In this document: piece after piece, positions 1-7,632 of the stretch
How positions within the stretch are numbered: position 1 is the stretch's first letter
How the letters are laid out: every line of letters starts with the position of its first letter
NCBI RefSeq assembly: GCF_000334215.1
Contig: NZ_AMQY01000014.1
Location: 402,740 to 466,739, forward strand
Length of the DNA: 64,000 bases
Origin: Vreelandella jeotgali Hwa
Lineage (GTDB): Bacteria; Pseudomonadota; Gammaproteobacteria; Pseudomonadales; Halomonadaceae
Direction of reading: 5' to 3'
Notes under the pieces: model-generated
What the model was told of the DNA's origin: nothing
Databases searched by the model: none
What the model saw: only the letters and a program-made list of their open reading frames with translations
Position numbers and translations under genes: made by a program

Positions 1-455
1 ATCAGCACAATGGCGCCGGCCATAAGGAAGTTGCTCAAAAAGCCGAAATCCTTTTTGGTGACCAGAGCCACGGCGGACAGACCGAAAAACGTCAGCCCGG
101 TCATCGCCAGCGCGGTCATGATCAACTCGGCGCCGTTGGGCAGCGTCAGATAGGCGGACAGAATCGGGCCCAGGGTAAAGCCCATGAAGCCTGTGAAGGC
201 AAACGTCGCCAGCAGCCCGGCAGCCGAGTTGGCCGTCTTGTGCACCAGAAACATCAGGCCGTAGGCCCCGACGAAAAAGATCAGAATATTGATTTGCTCA
301 ATACCCATGGCCACCGCAGCACCGGCGGTAACCGCAGAAAACAGCAGCGTCATGGCCAACAGCGCGTAGGTATTGCGCAATACCTTGTTGGCCTCCAGAT
401 CGCCAACGCCCTGATTAGCCCGGGTACTGGAAAGGCGTGATTCGTTGTAAGCCAT
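1..455 (-). CDS. yccA: Bax inhibitor-1/YccA family membrane protein (partial, C-terminus outside window)
   Basis: The reading frame begins with ATG at 455 and runs off the left edge, leaving about 151 residues. A GGAG ribosome site lies about nine bases upstream. The protein begins MAYNESRLSSTRANQGV and then shows several hydrophobic helices rich in Gly, Ala, Leu and Phe, including a TFAFTGFMGFTLGPILSAYL segment typical of the BI-1/YccA (TMBIM) family. In E. coli YccA is a small multi-helix inner-membrane protein that interacts with the FtsH protease; that role is family knowledge, not visible here. The partial length prevents a check of the C-terminal conserved Asp residues. The family call is firm, the exact function is inferred. 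Confidence 0.88.
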   Translation of the reverse strand, partial: MAYNESRLSSTRANQGVGDLEANKVLRNTYALLAMTLLFSAVTAGAAVAMGIEQINILIFFVGAYGLMFLVHKTANSAAGLLATFAFTGFMGFTLGPILSAYLTLPNGAELIMTALAMTGLTFFGLSAVALVTKKDFGFLSNFLMAGAIVL

Positions 456-646
456 GTAGACATGCTCCATTGGTCATTTTGCTCAACAACTGACAAGCAT
501 GCCGCCAGCAGGTTCCATACGCAAGCCCAAAACGCCGGGGCATGGATGCCATTCCGGTTTTAATCCCCTGAAACCTGTCGACGTTTCTCATCCGACCGGC
601 TACATCACAGATGTCATTAGCCCCGTGGTTTATCGTGGCGTGCACA

Positions 647-671
647 CAAAAAAGCCCGCTCAAGGCGGGCT
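647..671 (-). terminator. Rho-independent terminator after tRNA-Ser
   Basis: On the minus strand AGCCCGC and GCGGGCT form a seven-pair stem around a five-base loop (653-659 with 665-671), followed directly by a run of T. It sits about 15 bases past the encoded CCA of the tRNA, so it most likely ends that transcript. Confidence 0.85.
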
Positions 672-685
672 CTTTCGTAGCGTTC

Positions 686-776
686 TGGCGGAGGGACAGG
701 GATTCGAACCCTGGGTAGGCTACAAACCTACGCCGGTTTTCAAGACCGGTGCAATCAACCACTCTGCCATCCCTCC
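686..776 (-). tRNA. tRNA-Ser (anticodon UGA), CCA encoded
   Basis: The minus strand folds as a class II tRNA. The acceptor stem GGAGGGA (776-770) pairs with TCCCTCC (696-690). The anticodon arm CCGGT-CTTGAAA-ACCGG gives anticodon TGA. A long variable arm (GTAGG...CCTAC) is present, as expected for serine tRNAs, and the T loop reads GGTTCGAATC. G73 at 689 is the serine discriminator and CCA is encoded at 688-686. It has its own promoter and terminator and appears monocistronic. Confidence 0.97.
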
Positions 777-788
777 GGCTGGTTGCGT

Positions 789-816
789 ATAATACCGGTT
801 TCCGCCGTGAAGTCAA
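789..816 (-). promoter_or_regulatory. Sigma-70 type promoter of tRNA-Ser
   Basis: On the minus strand TTGACT (816-811) and TATTAT (794-789) are separated by 16 bases, just upstream of the tRNA 5' end at 776. Position, sequence and spacing fit a vegetative promoter. Confidence 0.7.
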
Positions 817-831
817 TGCCTTTGGTAGCGT

Positions 832-2538
832 TTAGTACAGTCGAAGGCCGACGCGGGTGATGCGATTGCCGTCCATTTCGCTCACGACCCATTGGATGCC
901 ATGCCAGTCCACATCGTCACCCACGACCGGATTCCCGCCGAGGCGCAGCGCCATGAAACGGCTTAGCGTCATGCCCGGGGTGCTCGAGCTCAGTGTCAGG
1001 CCGTAGGCTTCGGCGATATCCTGCATCAGCGCGCTGCCTTCAAGGGTAAAGGCGCCGAAAAACGCCCGTTCCTGCTTGAGCCTGGCGTTGCCGTTGAACA
1101 GCCGATTGAGCGCGACGACGTCCTCGGCGCGGCCGATCACACAGAGCACATCGCCCAGTTTCAACCGCGTGTTGCCCTTGGGGTGAAGCATGGCCCGTTT
1201 GCGGAACAGCGCTGAAATCAGCGATCCGGAGGGGAAGCGCAGCAGGCGGATGGGAACGCCCTCCAGATCCTGGTTTTCGACGTCGTAAATAAACATCTCG
1301 AAGTCGTTTTCCGGCAGGATACCCAGCGCCCCGCGCCGGTTGGGCGTGGTGCCGTCGGGTACTTCAACTTTCAGACGGCGCGCCACCCAGGCCAACGAGC
1401 CCCCTTGTATCAGCAACGACATCAGCACTACAGCGAAGGCGACGTTGAAATACAGCGAAGCGTTTTCCACGCCGCCGATCAGCGGGAAAATGGCCAGCAC
1501 AATAGGCACCGCGCCCCGCAACCCGACCCAGGCGATGAACAGCACTTCGCGGGTGCGAAACTTGAAAAACGGCTTGATGATGGCAAAGACCGCAATGGGC
1601 CGGGCAACAAAAATCAGCGCCAGCGCCACCCCCGACGCCGGCAGTGCCACGTTCCACAGCTGGCTGGGAGTGACCAGCAGCCCCAGCACCAGAAACAGAC
1701 CGATTTGACTGAGCCACGCCAGGCCATCGTGCACCGGTAGAATCGAGCTCAAATGCCGGCCGGGTTGATTACCGATCATCAGCCCCGCCAGGTAGATGGC
1801 GAGAAAACCGCTGCCGCCCAGCACGCTGGTCAGACCGAAAACGCTGAAGCCCAGCGCCAGCGCCAGCATCGAATACAGCCCGGGAGCCAGATCCAGCCAG
1901 CGCAGCAGCTTGGCGCTGAGCCAGCCGCCGCCAACCCCCACGGCCAGCCCGATGCCGAACTGGGAAACAAAAAACAGCAGCGTCTCGCTGATGCCGCCGA
2001 TATCCCCGGCCAGCATCTCGACCAGCATGAGCGTGAGGAAAATTGCCATGGGGTCGTTGGTCCCGGACTCGATCTCGAGCGTGGCCCCGACCCGCTCGTT
2101 AAGGTTGACTCCTTGCCCCTTGAGCATGGAAAACACCGCCGCCGCGTCGGTGGACCCCACAATCGCCCCGACCAGCAGGCCCTGAATCAACGTCAGGTTG
2201 AAAACCAGCATGGCGATGGCACCCACAATCGCACCGGTCACCGGCACGCCCAGGGTCGCCAGCAGCAATGCCGGCTTGAAGCCCACGCGAAACGTTTTCA
2301 GCCGGGTTCGCAGGCCGCCGTCGAGCAGGATCATGGCCAGGGCAACGTGCCCGATAACAAAGGCCATGGAGTAGTCGTCAAACCTGATGCCCAGCAGGCC
2401 TTCTTCTCCGGCCAGCATGCCCAGCCCGAGAAAAATCAACAAAAGCGGCAAACCAAACAGCGATGACAGCCGGCTGGCCAGAATGCTCAACGTCATCAGG
2501 CCGCCGCCCAACAAAAAGAAAGTATACAGTGCGTCCAT
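832..2538 (-). CDS. nhaP2: K+/H+ antiporter, NhaP2/CvrA type
   Basis: This 568-residue protein has an N-terminal CPA1-type antiporter domain of about 12-13 hydrophobic helices (roughly residues 5-385). It is followed by a TrkA-C/RCK-C-like module (about 405-485, with the stretch ILPENDFEMFIYDVENQDLE) and a CorC/HlyC-like C-terminal region. This layout is that of the potassium/proton antiporters NhaP2 (Vibrio) and CvrA/YcgO (E. coli). The conserved ESGTNDP motif, which carries the ion-binding Asp of the CPA1 family, is present near residue 156. A good AGGA site precedes the ATG. Its role would be K+ efflux and pH or osmotic balance at the inner membrane, which fits a halophile. It stands alone, between the tRNA promoter and a divergent gene. 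Confidence 0.9.
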   Translation of the reverse strand: MDALYTFFLLGGGLMTLSILASRLSSLFGLPLLLIFLGLGMLAGEEGLLGIRFDDYSMAFVIGHVALAMILLDGGLRTRLKTFRVGFKPALLLATLGVPVTGAIVGAIAMLVFNLTLIQGLLVGAIVGSTDAAAVFSMLKGQGVNLNERVGATLEIESGTNDPMAIFLTLMLVEMLAGDIGGISETLLFFVSQFGIGLAVGVGGGWLSAKLLRWLDLAPGLYSMLALALGFSVFGLTSVLGGSGFLAIYLAGLMIGNQPGRHLSSILPVHDGLAWLSQIGLFLVLGLLVTPSQLWNVALPASGVALALIFVARPIAVFAIIKPFFKFRTREVLFIAWVGLRGAVPIVLAIFPLIGGVENASLYFNVAFAVVLMSLLIQGGSLAWVARRLKVEVPDGTTPNRRGALGILPENDFEMFIYDVENQDLEGVPIRLLRFPSGSLISALFRKRAMLHPKGNTRLKLGDVLCVIGRAEDVVALNRLFNGNARLKQERAFFGAFTLEGSALMQDIAEAYGLTLSSSTPGMTLSRFMALRLGGNPVVGDDVDWHGIQWVVSEMDGNRITRVGLRLY

Positions 2539-2612
2539 GTTTTCCTGTCTTGACCCGTAACGCCGACTATTATGCCATCCATGCCAACGTTTTATTGTGA
2601 CTTATTGCGTAC

Positions 2613-2641
2613 TTGACGTTTAATACCGGCCGCCCTACACC
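2613..2641 (+). promoter_or_regulatory. Candidate promoter for the NMT1-type binding protein and nuclease genes
   Basis: TTGACG at 2613-2618 and TACACC at 2636-2641 are spaced by 17 bases. The first in-frame start codon of the downstream gene (TTG at 2613) is part of this -35 box, so translation must begin further downstream. Confidence 0.5.
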
Positions 2642-2675
2642 TACACTCCGCCTTATGACATCGAGAGCTTTCATC

Positions 2676-3821
2676 ATGTTGCGATATCCCGCCGCCCTGG
2701 CGTTGTGTATTCTGCCGTGGCTTTGGCTGATCGGTCCGGCAGCGGCTGCTGAAACTGATGCCCCGGCGAGCGCCAACGAAACCGCTTCCGCCGACGAGCC
2801 GCTGACGCTGGACAGCGAAGTGCGTCTTCCCGAGGGTCTGTTTCCCGACGATCTCGGGGCGGCCGGCCCCGCGGTCATCGAGGCGCCCAGCATTGCCGTC
2901 AATCCGCCGGCTCGCCTGACGCCGCCGCCGCTGGATCAGCTGACCATCATGCTCGACTGGTTTCCGAGCCCCCAGCACGCGCCCCTGCTGATTGCCGAGG
3001 CGCGGGGGCTCTACCGCAAGCAGGGGCTGAATGTCACGCTCAAGCCACCCGCCGACCCCTCGCTACCCGCCAAGCTGCTCGCTGCCGGCGAAGTGGATGC
3101 GGCGCTGGCGCGCCAGCCGCTGCTGCACCTGCGCAATCACGACGATGCCGAGCTGGTGCGCATTGCCACGCTGACGGAAAAGGGGCTCAATGCGGCCATC
3201 GTCACCGGTGATCCGCCGCCGGAGGATCTTGCGTCGCTGGCCACGCTTACCCAGGGCTATACCACCCGCGAGGGGGCCGATCTGATCGTACCGCTGCTGG
3301 TGCCCGATTCCGTACGCCAGGCCGACGACCATGAGCCCGCCCGCAACGTGCACTACGAAGGCGAACGCAAGCTGCAGGACGGCGATATCAGCGTAGTGGC
3401 CGACGGCTTCTACCATACCCTGCCCGCACAGCTTTCGACCGACGGCATGGACGCCCGCGTTGTTCCCTACGAGGAACTGGGCATCCCGCGCCACGATGGC
3501 CTGGTCCTGATGGTCAAGGAAGATACTCTGGAGCGCCGCAAAACCACCTGGCAGCATCTGGATATAGCGCTGGAACAGGCCGCCGGCTGGATTGCCGACG
3601 ACCCGGAACGCGCCTGGCAGACGCTGATCGAGGCCTATCCGGTACTCGACAACAGCGCCAACAAGGCCGCCTGGCCGGACATCGTGCGGCACATGGCACT
3701 ACGCCCGGCCGCCGTCGATAACCGCCGCTATCAGCGGCTGGAAGCGTTCCTGAAAGAACGCGGCATCAGCGAAACGCGCCTGCCTACACGCGCCCTGGCG
3801 GTCGATCCTCATGCCCTCTGA
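2676..3821 (+). CDS. NMT1/THI5-like ABC transporter substrate-binding protein (orphan)
   Basis: With the start at 2676 the product has 381 residues. The N-terminus MLRYPAALALCILPWLWLI and an AAA-E junction form a signal peptide for export to the periplasm. A Pro/Ala/Glu-rich linker of about 60 residues precedes the NMT1/SsuA-type binding fold, which begins with TIMLDWFPSPQHAPLLIAEA, the hallmark of thiamine-precursor, pyrimidine and sulfonate binding proteins. Start 2676 is preferred over 2613 and 2655 because it has a GAGAG site and lies after the predicted promoter. No permease or ATPase is adjacent. The gene overlaps the next one by 11 bases, implying translational coupling to a nuclease. 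The substrate is unknown; a thiamine-pyrimidine-like ligand is only a family-based guess. Confidence 0.75.
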   Translation: MLRYPAALALCILPWLWLIGPAAAAETDAPASANETASADEPLTLDSEVRLPEGLFPDDLGAAGPAVIEAPSIAVNPPARLTPPPLDQLTIMLDWFPSPQHAPLLIAEARGLYRKQGLNVTLKPPADPSLPAKLLAAGEVDAALARQPLLHLRNHDDAELVRIATLTEKGLNAAIVTGDPPPEDLASLATLTQGYTTREGADLIVPLLVPDSVRQADDHEPARNVHYEGERKLQDGDISVVADGFYHTLPAQLSTDGMDARVVPYEELGIPRHDGLVLMVKEDTLERRKTTWQHLDIALEQAAGWIADDPERAWQTLIEAYPVLDNSANKAAWPDIVRHMALRPAAVDNRRYQRLEAFLKERGISETRLPTRALAVDPHAL

Positions 3822-5283
3822 CGCCGCACCGAAAAATGCCTCGCCGCAGAATGCCGCAGAGCCGCCGCTGGTTTTTCTTGACGTGGAAACCACCGGCACT
3901 CGCACCACGCGCGACCGGATCATCGAACTGGCCGCGCTGAAAGTGCAGAACGAGCGCATCATCGACCGCTGGGAACAGCCGTTTGACCCCGGCATGCGCA
4001 TTCCCGATGCGGTAACCCGCCTCACCGGCATCGACAACGCCATGCTCGAAGGCGCCGCCTGCCTGGATGAGGTGGCATCCCCCCTGGCGAGCTGGCTGGA
4101 AGGCTGCACCCTGGTCGCACACAACGTCCGCTTCGATTACGCTTTTTTGCGCAATGCCTTCAAGCGCGCCGGGCTGCGCTTCAACGCGACCCGCCTGATC
4201 TGCACGCTCCGGCTCTCCCGACGGCTGGCGCCTCACGCCCGCGAACACAACCTGCCGGCGGTGCTACAGCGCCACGCCATCAGGCCCGGGACAGCGCACC
4301 GAGCCGCCGACGATGCCGCAGCGCTGTGGGCACTCTGGCAACAATGGCGCGCCGATCACGCCGCCGCCGACTGGCAGGCGCTTCTGGAAGCGGAGCGACA
4401 GCGGCAAAGCCGGCCCGCCCAGCTGGATGACGATGCCCTGGACAACCTCCCCGCAACGCCAGGCGTGTACCTGTTTTACGGCCACAACCGCCTGCCGCTC
4501 TACGTGGGCAAAAGCGTCAACCTGCGCCAGCGTGTTCTTGGGCATTTTCAAAGCGACCATCAAAACGACCGGGAAATGCGCCTGGCGCGGCAGGTACAGC
4601 ACCTGGAGTGGGAAGAAACCGCCGGCGATCTAGGCGCCCAGCTGCGCGAAGCCCAGCTGGTCAAGACACTCATGCCGATCCTCAACCGTCAGCTGCGCAA
4701 GCAGCGTCGGCTGACGGCCTGGCAGTGGCCACCCGGCGCAGCGCGCCCCGAACTGGTACAGCCCGACCGGCTGGATAACCTTGCCGACACCCTGGCAACG
4801 GCGCCACTTTACGGGCTTTTTCGCTCACCGCGCGATGCCCGCGCGGCGCTGGCCGACATCGTCGACCGCCACCGGCTATGCCCCCGGCTAATGGGACTGG
4901 AGTCGGGACGCGGGCGCTGCTTTGCCAGCCAGCTGGGCAAGTGCCTGGGCGCCTGCTGCGGGAAGGAATCTGCCGAGGCCCACGCGCGCCGTGCCCGCGA
5001 CGCCCTGCTGCCGCTACAGCTGGATACCTGGCCCTGGTCCGGGCGTATTGCCATCAAGGAGCGCCATGCCAAAAGCCGGCACAGCGCCTGGCATGCGGTA
5101 CGCCACTGGTGCTACCTGGGCAGTGCCGAAAGCCACGAGGAAGCAGCAGAGCTGGACGCTGAAGCGCCGGCCTTCGACATGGACAGCTACCGTATTCTCA
5201 GCCGCTTTTTACGCGACCCCGAACGTCACGGCCTGACGGTGGTTGAGCTGGATGCCCCGCCGGCCGACTGGACTGCCCCATGA
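3811..5283 (+). CDS. DnaQ-type 3'-5' exonuclease fused to a UvrC/Cho-like GIY-YIG endonuclease
   Basis: The 490-residue protein has two nuclease modules. The first (about residues 18-185) is a DnaQ-like DEDDh exonuclease, with D24-V-E26 in FLDVETTGT and HNVRFDYAF as ExoII. The second (about 212-300) is a GIY-YIG domain, with GVY near 218, YVG near 231 and an R in LRQRV. Further on, C357, C370, C378 and C382 have the spacing 12-7-3, close to the Fe-S cysteines of UvrC (11-7-3). The UvrC C-terminal RNase H-like and HhH domains are missing, as in Cho. Such fusions are annotated in other bacteria and are expected to act in repair or nick processing; the activity here is inferred. No LexA box was found upstream. 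Start ATG 3811 overlaps the preceding stop. Confidence 0.88.
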   Translation: MPSDAAPKNASPQNAAEPPLVFLDVETTGTRTTRDRIIELAALKVQNERIIDRWEQPFDPGMRIPDAVTRLTGIDNAMLEGAACLDEVASPLASWLEGCTLVAHNVRFDYAFLRNAFKRAGLRFNATRLICTLRLSRRLAPHAREHNLPAVLQRHAIRPGTAHRAADDAAALWALWQQWRADHAAADWQALLEAERQRQSRPAQLDDDALDNLPATPGVYLFYGHNRLPLYVGKSVNLRQRVLGHFQSDHQNDREMRLARQVQHLEWEETAGDLGAQLREAQLVKTLMPILNRQLRKQRRLTAWQWPPGAARPELVQPDRLDNLADTLATAPLYGLFRSPRDARAALADIVDRHRLCPRLMGLESGRGRCFASQLGKCLGACCGKESAEAHARRARDALLPLQLDTWPWSGRIAIKERHAKSRHSAWHAVRHWCYLGSAESHEEAAELDAEAPAFDMDSYRILSRFLRDPERHGLTVVELDAPPADWTAP

Positions 5284-5307
5284 CGGCTTGACGGCTTGAC
5301 GCCTGGT

Positions 5308-6132
5308 CTAAGCCGGATGCGCCGCCAGAAAGGTCTCCACGGCCTGGCGAAACGCCTCGGGCTGATCGGCGTGCAGCCAGTGGCCCGCCTGTTTGAGCGT
5401 GACGACCCGGGCTCTGGGCAGCACCTCGTACAGCGCCGGCAGCATGGCATCCTCGATGTAGTCGGAATCCGCCCCGCGCAGCACCATCGCCGGGCCGTCA
5501 AAGGGCACGTCGCCGCCCGGCGGAGTCATCACCTCGGGATAGCCGGTAATAATCTGCTCAAGCCCCACGCGCAGCGTCAGTTCGCCATCGCCACGCTGCA
5601 GGTTGGTGGCCAGAAACAGCCGTACCGCGCGCGACTCGATATGCCGGGCGAGCAGCGCATCGGCCTCCCGGCGGTTGGTCGGATGCCCCAGCTGAATCTC
5701 GCGCATCGCAGCAAAAATGGCGTCGTGGCCATGACCGTAGGCCACCGGCGCGATATCCGCGACCACCAGCGAGGCCACCCGCTGCGGCTCCCGGCGCGCC
5801 AGGGTCATGGCAATCTTGCCGCCCATGGAATGCCCCAGCAGGTGAGCGCGCTGGATACCCAGGCGGTCGAGCAGTGCCAGCACGTCCCGACTCATGGCCG
5901 TATAGCTCATGCCCTCGGCATGGGGCGAACGCCCATGATTGCGCAAATCCACCGCGACGACGCGACGCTGGCTGTGCCAGGCGCGAATATGCGAGCGCCA
6001 GTTATCCCCGCTACCCAGCAGGCCGTGGATGATAACCAGCGGCAACTCTTCTTCCGGGGGTGCGCTATCTTCGCGGTCAGCGCTGTCAATACAGTAAAGC
6101 GCCACCGGTGACGGCGCATGGGCGGACGGCAT
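5308..6132 (-). CDS. ybfF: Alpha/beta hydrolase, YbfF-like esterase
   Basis: The 274-residue protein has an alpha/beta-hydrolase fold. It shows the oxyanion segment IIHGLLGSGDNW, the nucleophile elbow GHSMGG with Ser102, an acidic residue in RGADSDYI (D222 or D224) and the catalytic His251 in AGHWLHAD. Sequence and length match the YbfF family of soluble esterases that act on small acyl esters, including acyl-CoA thioesters, in the cytoplasm. AAGGAG lies eight bases upstream of ATG 6132. It converges with the nuclease gene and is followed at a short distance by nothing on the same strand. The physiological substrate is unknown. Confidence 0.85.
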   Translation of the reverse strand: MPSAHAPSPVALYCIDSADREDSAPPEEELPLVIIHGLLGSGDNWRSHIRAWHSQRRVVAVDLRNHGRSPHAEGMSYTAMSRDVLALLDRLGIQRAHLLGHSMGGKIAMTLARREPQRVASLVVADIAPVAYGHGHDAIFAAMREIQLGHPTNRREADALLARHIESRAVRLFLATNLQRGDGELTLRVGLEQIITGYPEVMTPPGGDVPFDGPAMVLRGADSDYIEDAMLPALYEVLPRARVVTLKQAGHWLHADQPEAFRQAVETFLAAHPA

Positions 6133-6183
6133 AACGACTCCTTGGCAGGGTTACAAATGCGATCGAAGCGGAAACCGGCAAAT

Positions 6184-6852
6184 TCAGGCCGCTCGGGGAG
6201 CGGCATCAACGGCACCTGTCCAGGCCACCATGCGGCGCGACAGCCAGGACAGCAGCAGGCCATAAAGCGGGAGAAACAGCAGTGTGCTGATGGCCAGTTT
6301 GCTGGCGTAATCAACCAGCGCGATTTCCACCCAGTTGGCGGCCATGAACGCATCCGGCCCCTGGTAGAACGCGGTGAAGAAAAACGTCATGGTATCGGCG
6401 AAATTGCCCACAACCGTGGAACACAGCGGCGCTACCCACCACACCAGCCGGCGCAGACGGTTGAACACGCTTACATCCAGCAGCTGACCCACGACATACG
6501 CCGCAAAGCTGGCCAGGGCAATGCGGGCGACAAAAAGATTCCATTCTCCCAGGGCAGACAGGCCGGCGAAGGCGCCCCGGGGGAAGACCACCGATACCAG
6601 GTAGGAGACCACCAGCGCCGGCAGCATGACGCGCATGACAATGGCCCGGGCGGGCGCCTTGCCGAACAACCGCACGGTCAGGTCGGTGGCCAGGAAAATA
6701 AAGGGAAAGCTGAAGGCCCCCCAGGTCGTATGCAGGCCCAGCAGCATAAAGGGCAGCTGCACCAGATAATTGCTCGCGGCGATGATAACGATATGCAGCA
6801 TCACCATGAGGATCAGGCAGCGGCGGTACTGGGTGTCGGTCAGCACAAACAT
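6184..6852 (-). CDS. yhhQ: 7-cyano-7-deazaguanine/queuosine-precursor transporter YhhQ
   Basis: This 222-residue protein has about six transmembrane helices and the signature stretch FLATDLTVRLFGKAPARA of the VUT/YhhQ (ECF-like, DUF165) family. In E. coli YhhQ imports preQ0 and preQ1 for queuosine synthesis. The match includes the typical GNFADTMTFF segment in the middle of the protein. The start ATG at 6852 has an AAGGAT site. It precedes the esterase gene on the same strand with a 51-base gap, so the two may be co-transcribed. The upstream leader forms a small hairpin but does not meet the preQ1 aptamer pattern well. Confidence 0.92.
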   Translation of the reverse strand: MFVLTDTQYRRCLILMVMLHIVIIAASNYLVQLPFMLLGLHTTWGAFSFPFIFLATDLTVRLFGKAPARAIVMRVMLPALVVSYLVSVVFPRGAFAGLSALGEWNLFVARIALASFAAYVVGQLLDVSVFNRLRRLVWWVAPLCSTVVGNFADTMTFFFTAFYQGPDAFMAANWVEIALVDYASKLAISTLLFLPLYGLLLSWLSRRMVAWTGAVDAAPRAA

Positions 6853-6949
6853 CGGTGGGCATCCTTTTTACATGAGAAAAGCAGAGGGGTGAGGGAACCC
6901 TCCTGTCTGCAGCCTGTCTTTAGCAGGCCGTCAGTTAGCAGACAAAAGT

Positions 6950-6978
6950 ATTATACGCAACGCCGAGCAGGAAAAGAA
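6950..6978 (-). promoter_or_regulatory. Candidate promoter of yhhQ
   Basis: A perfect TATAAT lies on the minus strand at 6955-6950, about 100 bases upstream of yhhQ. The -35 region at 17-base spacing reads TTCTTT and is weak, so only the -10 box is convincing. Confidence 0.4.
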
Positions 6979-7218
6979 GACAGAACCCGGTGCGCAGCAG
7001 GAAGATCCTTCGCGTGCGGGAATGCCTGAACACCGCTACCGTTGAAAAATCATTGATGCAATATGGAATCCACTTTAGACAAACCACGCTAATTTACGGA
7101 AAATTAAATCATCAACAAAAATTGCAGATTGTGGCGCCAGCGCGTGCAGGTCACAAGGGCCCCGACAACGGCCCGGCTCGACACCGTCGGGCCTGAATAA
7201 CGCCGCGCCCAATCCGTT

Positions 7219-7247
7219 ATACGAAACCACAACAACATCGTTCGTAT
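7219..7247 (+). promoter_or_regulatory. Inverted repeat, candidate ArsR operator
   Basis: ATACGAA (7219-7225) and TTCGTAT (7241-7247) form a perfect seven-base inverted repeat with a 15-base spacer, ending 21 bases before the arsR-type start codon. ArsR/SmtB proteins usually repress their own gene by binding such dyads, so autoregulation is the likely role. Confidence 0.5.
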
Positions 7248-7268
7248 CAGTCACAACAGGAGTCAAGC

Positions 7269-7586
7269 ATGTCTAGCGCCCATCATGCCGCGCTGCAGCT
7301 GCTGGAAGAGGACAGCGGCCCCATCGACACCAGCGCCCGGATACTCAAAGCCATGGCCAACGCCAAGCGGCTGCGTATCCTCTGCCTGTTGACCGAGGGC
7401 GAGCTGTCGGTGACCCAACTCAACCAGCAGCTTGAGCTGAGCCAGTCGGCTCTTTCCCAGCATCTGGCCATCCTGCGGCAGCAGGCGCTGGTCAGTACCC
7501 GGCGCGAGTCCCAGACGATCTACTATTCGTTGACCAGCCAAACCGTCAAGGCGATTATTCAGGCCCTTTCCGGCAGCGTCGCCTAG
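7269..7586 (+). CDS. ArsR/SmtB-family transcriptional repressor
   Basis: The 105-residue protein is a single winged-helix domain. The recognition region LSQSALSQHLAILRQQALV and the wing RRESQTIYYSL are classic for ArsR/SmtB repressors. Only one cysteine is present (Cys39, in RILCLLTEGELSV), at the place where sulfide-sensing members such as BigR/SqrR carry one of their two reactive cysteines. No CXC metal-binding motif of the ArsR/CadC type is visible. CAGGAG lies upstream of ATG 7269 and an inverted repeat sits in the promoter region. No neighbouring efflux or sulfur-oxidation gene identifies the effector, so the signal is unknown. Confidence 0.88.
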   Translation: MSSAHHAALQLLEEDSGPIDTSARILKAMANAKRLRILCLLTEGELSVTQLNQQLELSQSALSQHLAILRQQALVSTRRESQTIYYSLTSQTVKAIIQALSGSVA

Positions 7587-7632
7587 CCGCCGGCGGCCAG
7601 CGACTTCGCGTATCGCCAACGCCGGCGACGAC

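Noticed and set aside
2539..2675. LexA box controlling the DnaQ/UvrC-like nuclease
   Set aside because: No CTGT-N8-ACAG sequence is present in this upstream region.
6862..6920. preQ1 riboswitch upstream of yhhQ
   Set aside because: A hairpin (GAGGG...CCCTC) and an A-rich stretch near the ribosome site are present, but the A-rich tail is separated from the stem by about 14 bases and the loop does not match the class I pattern.
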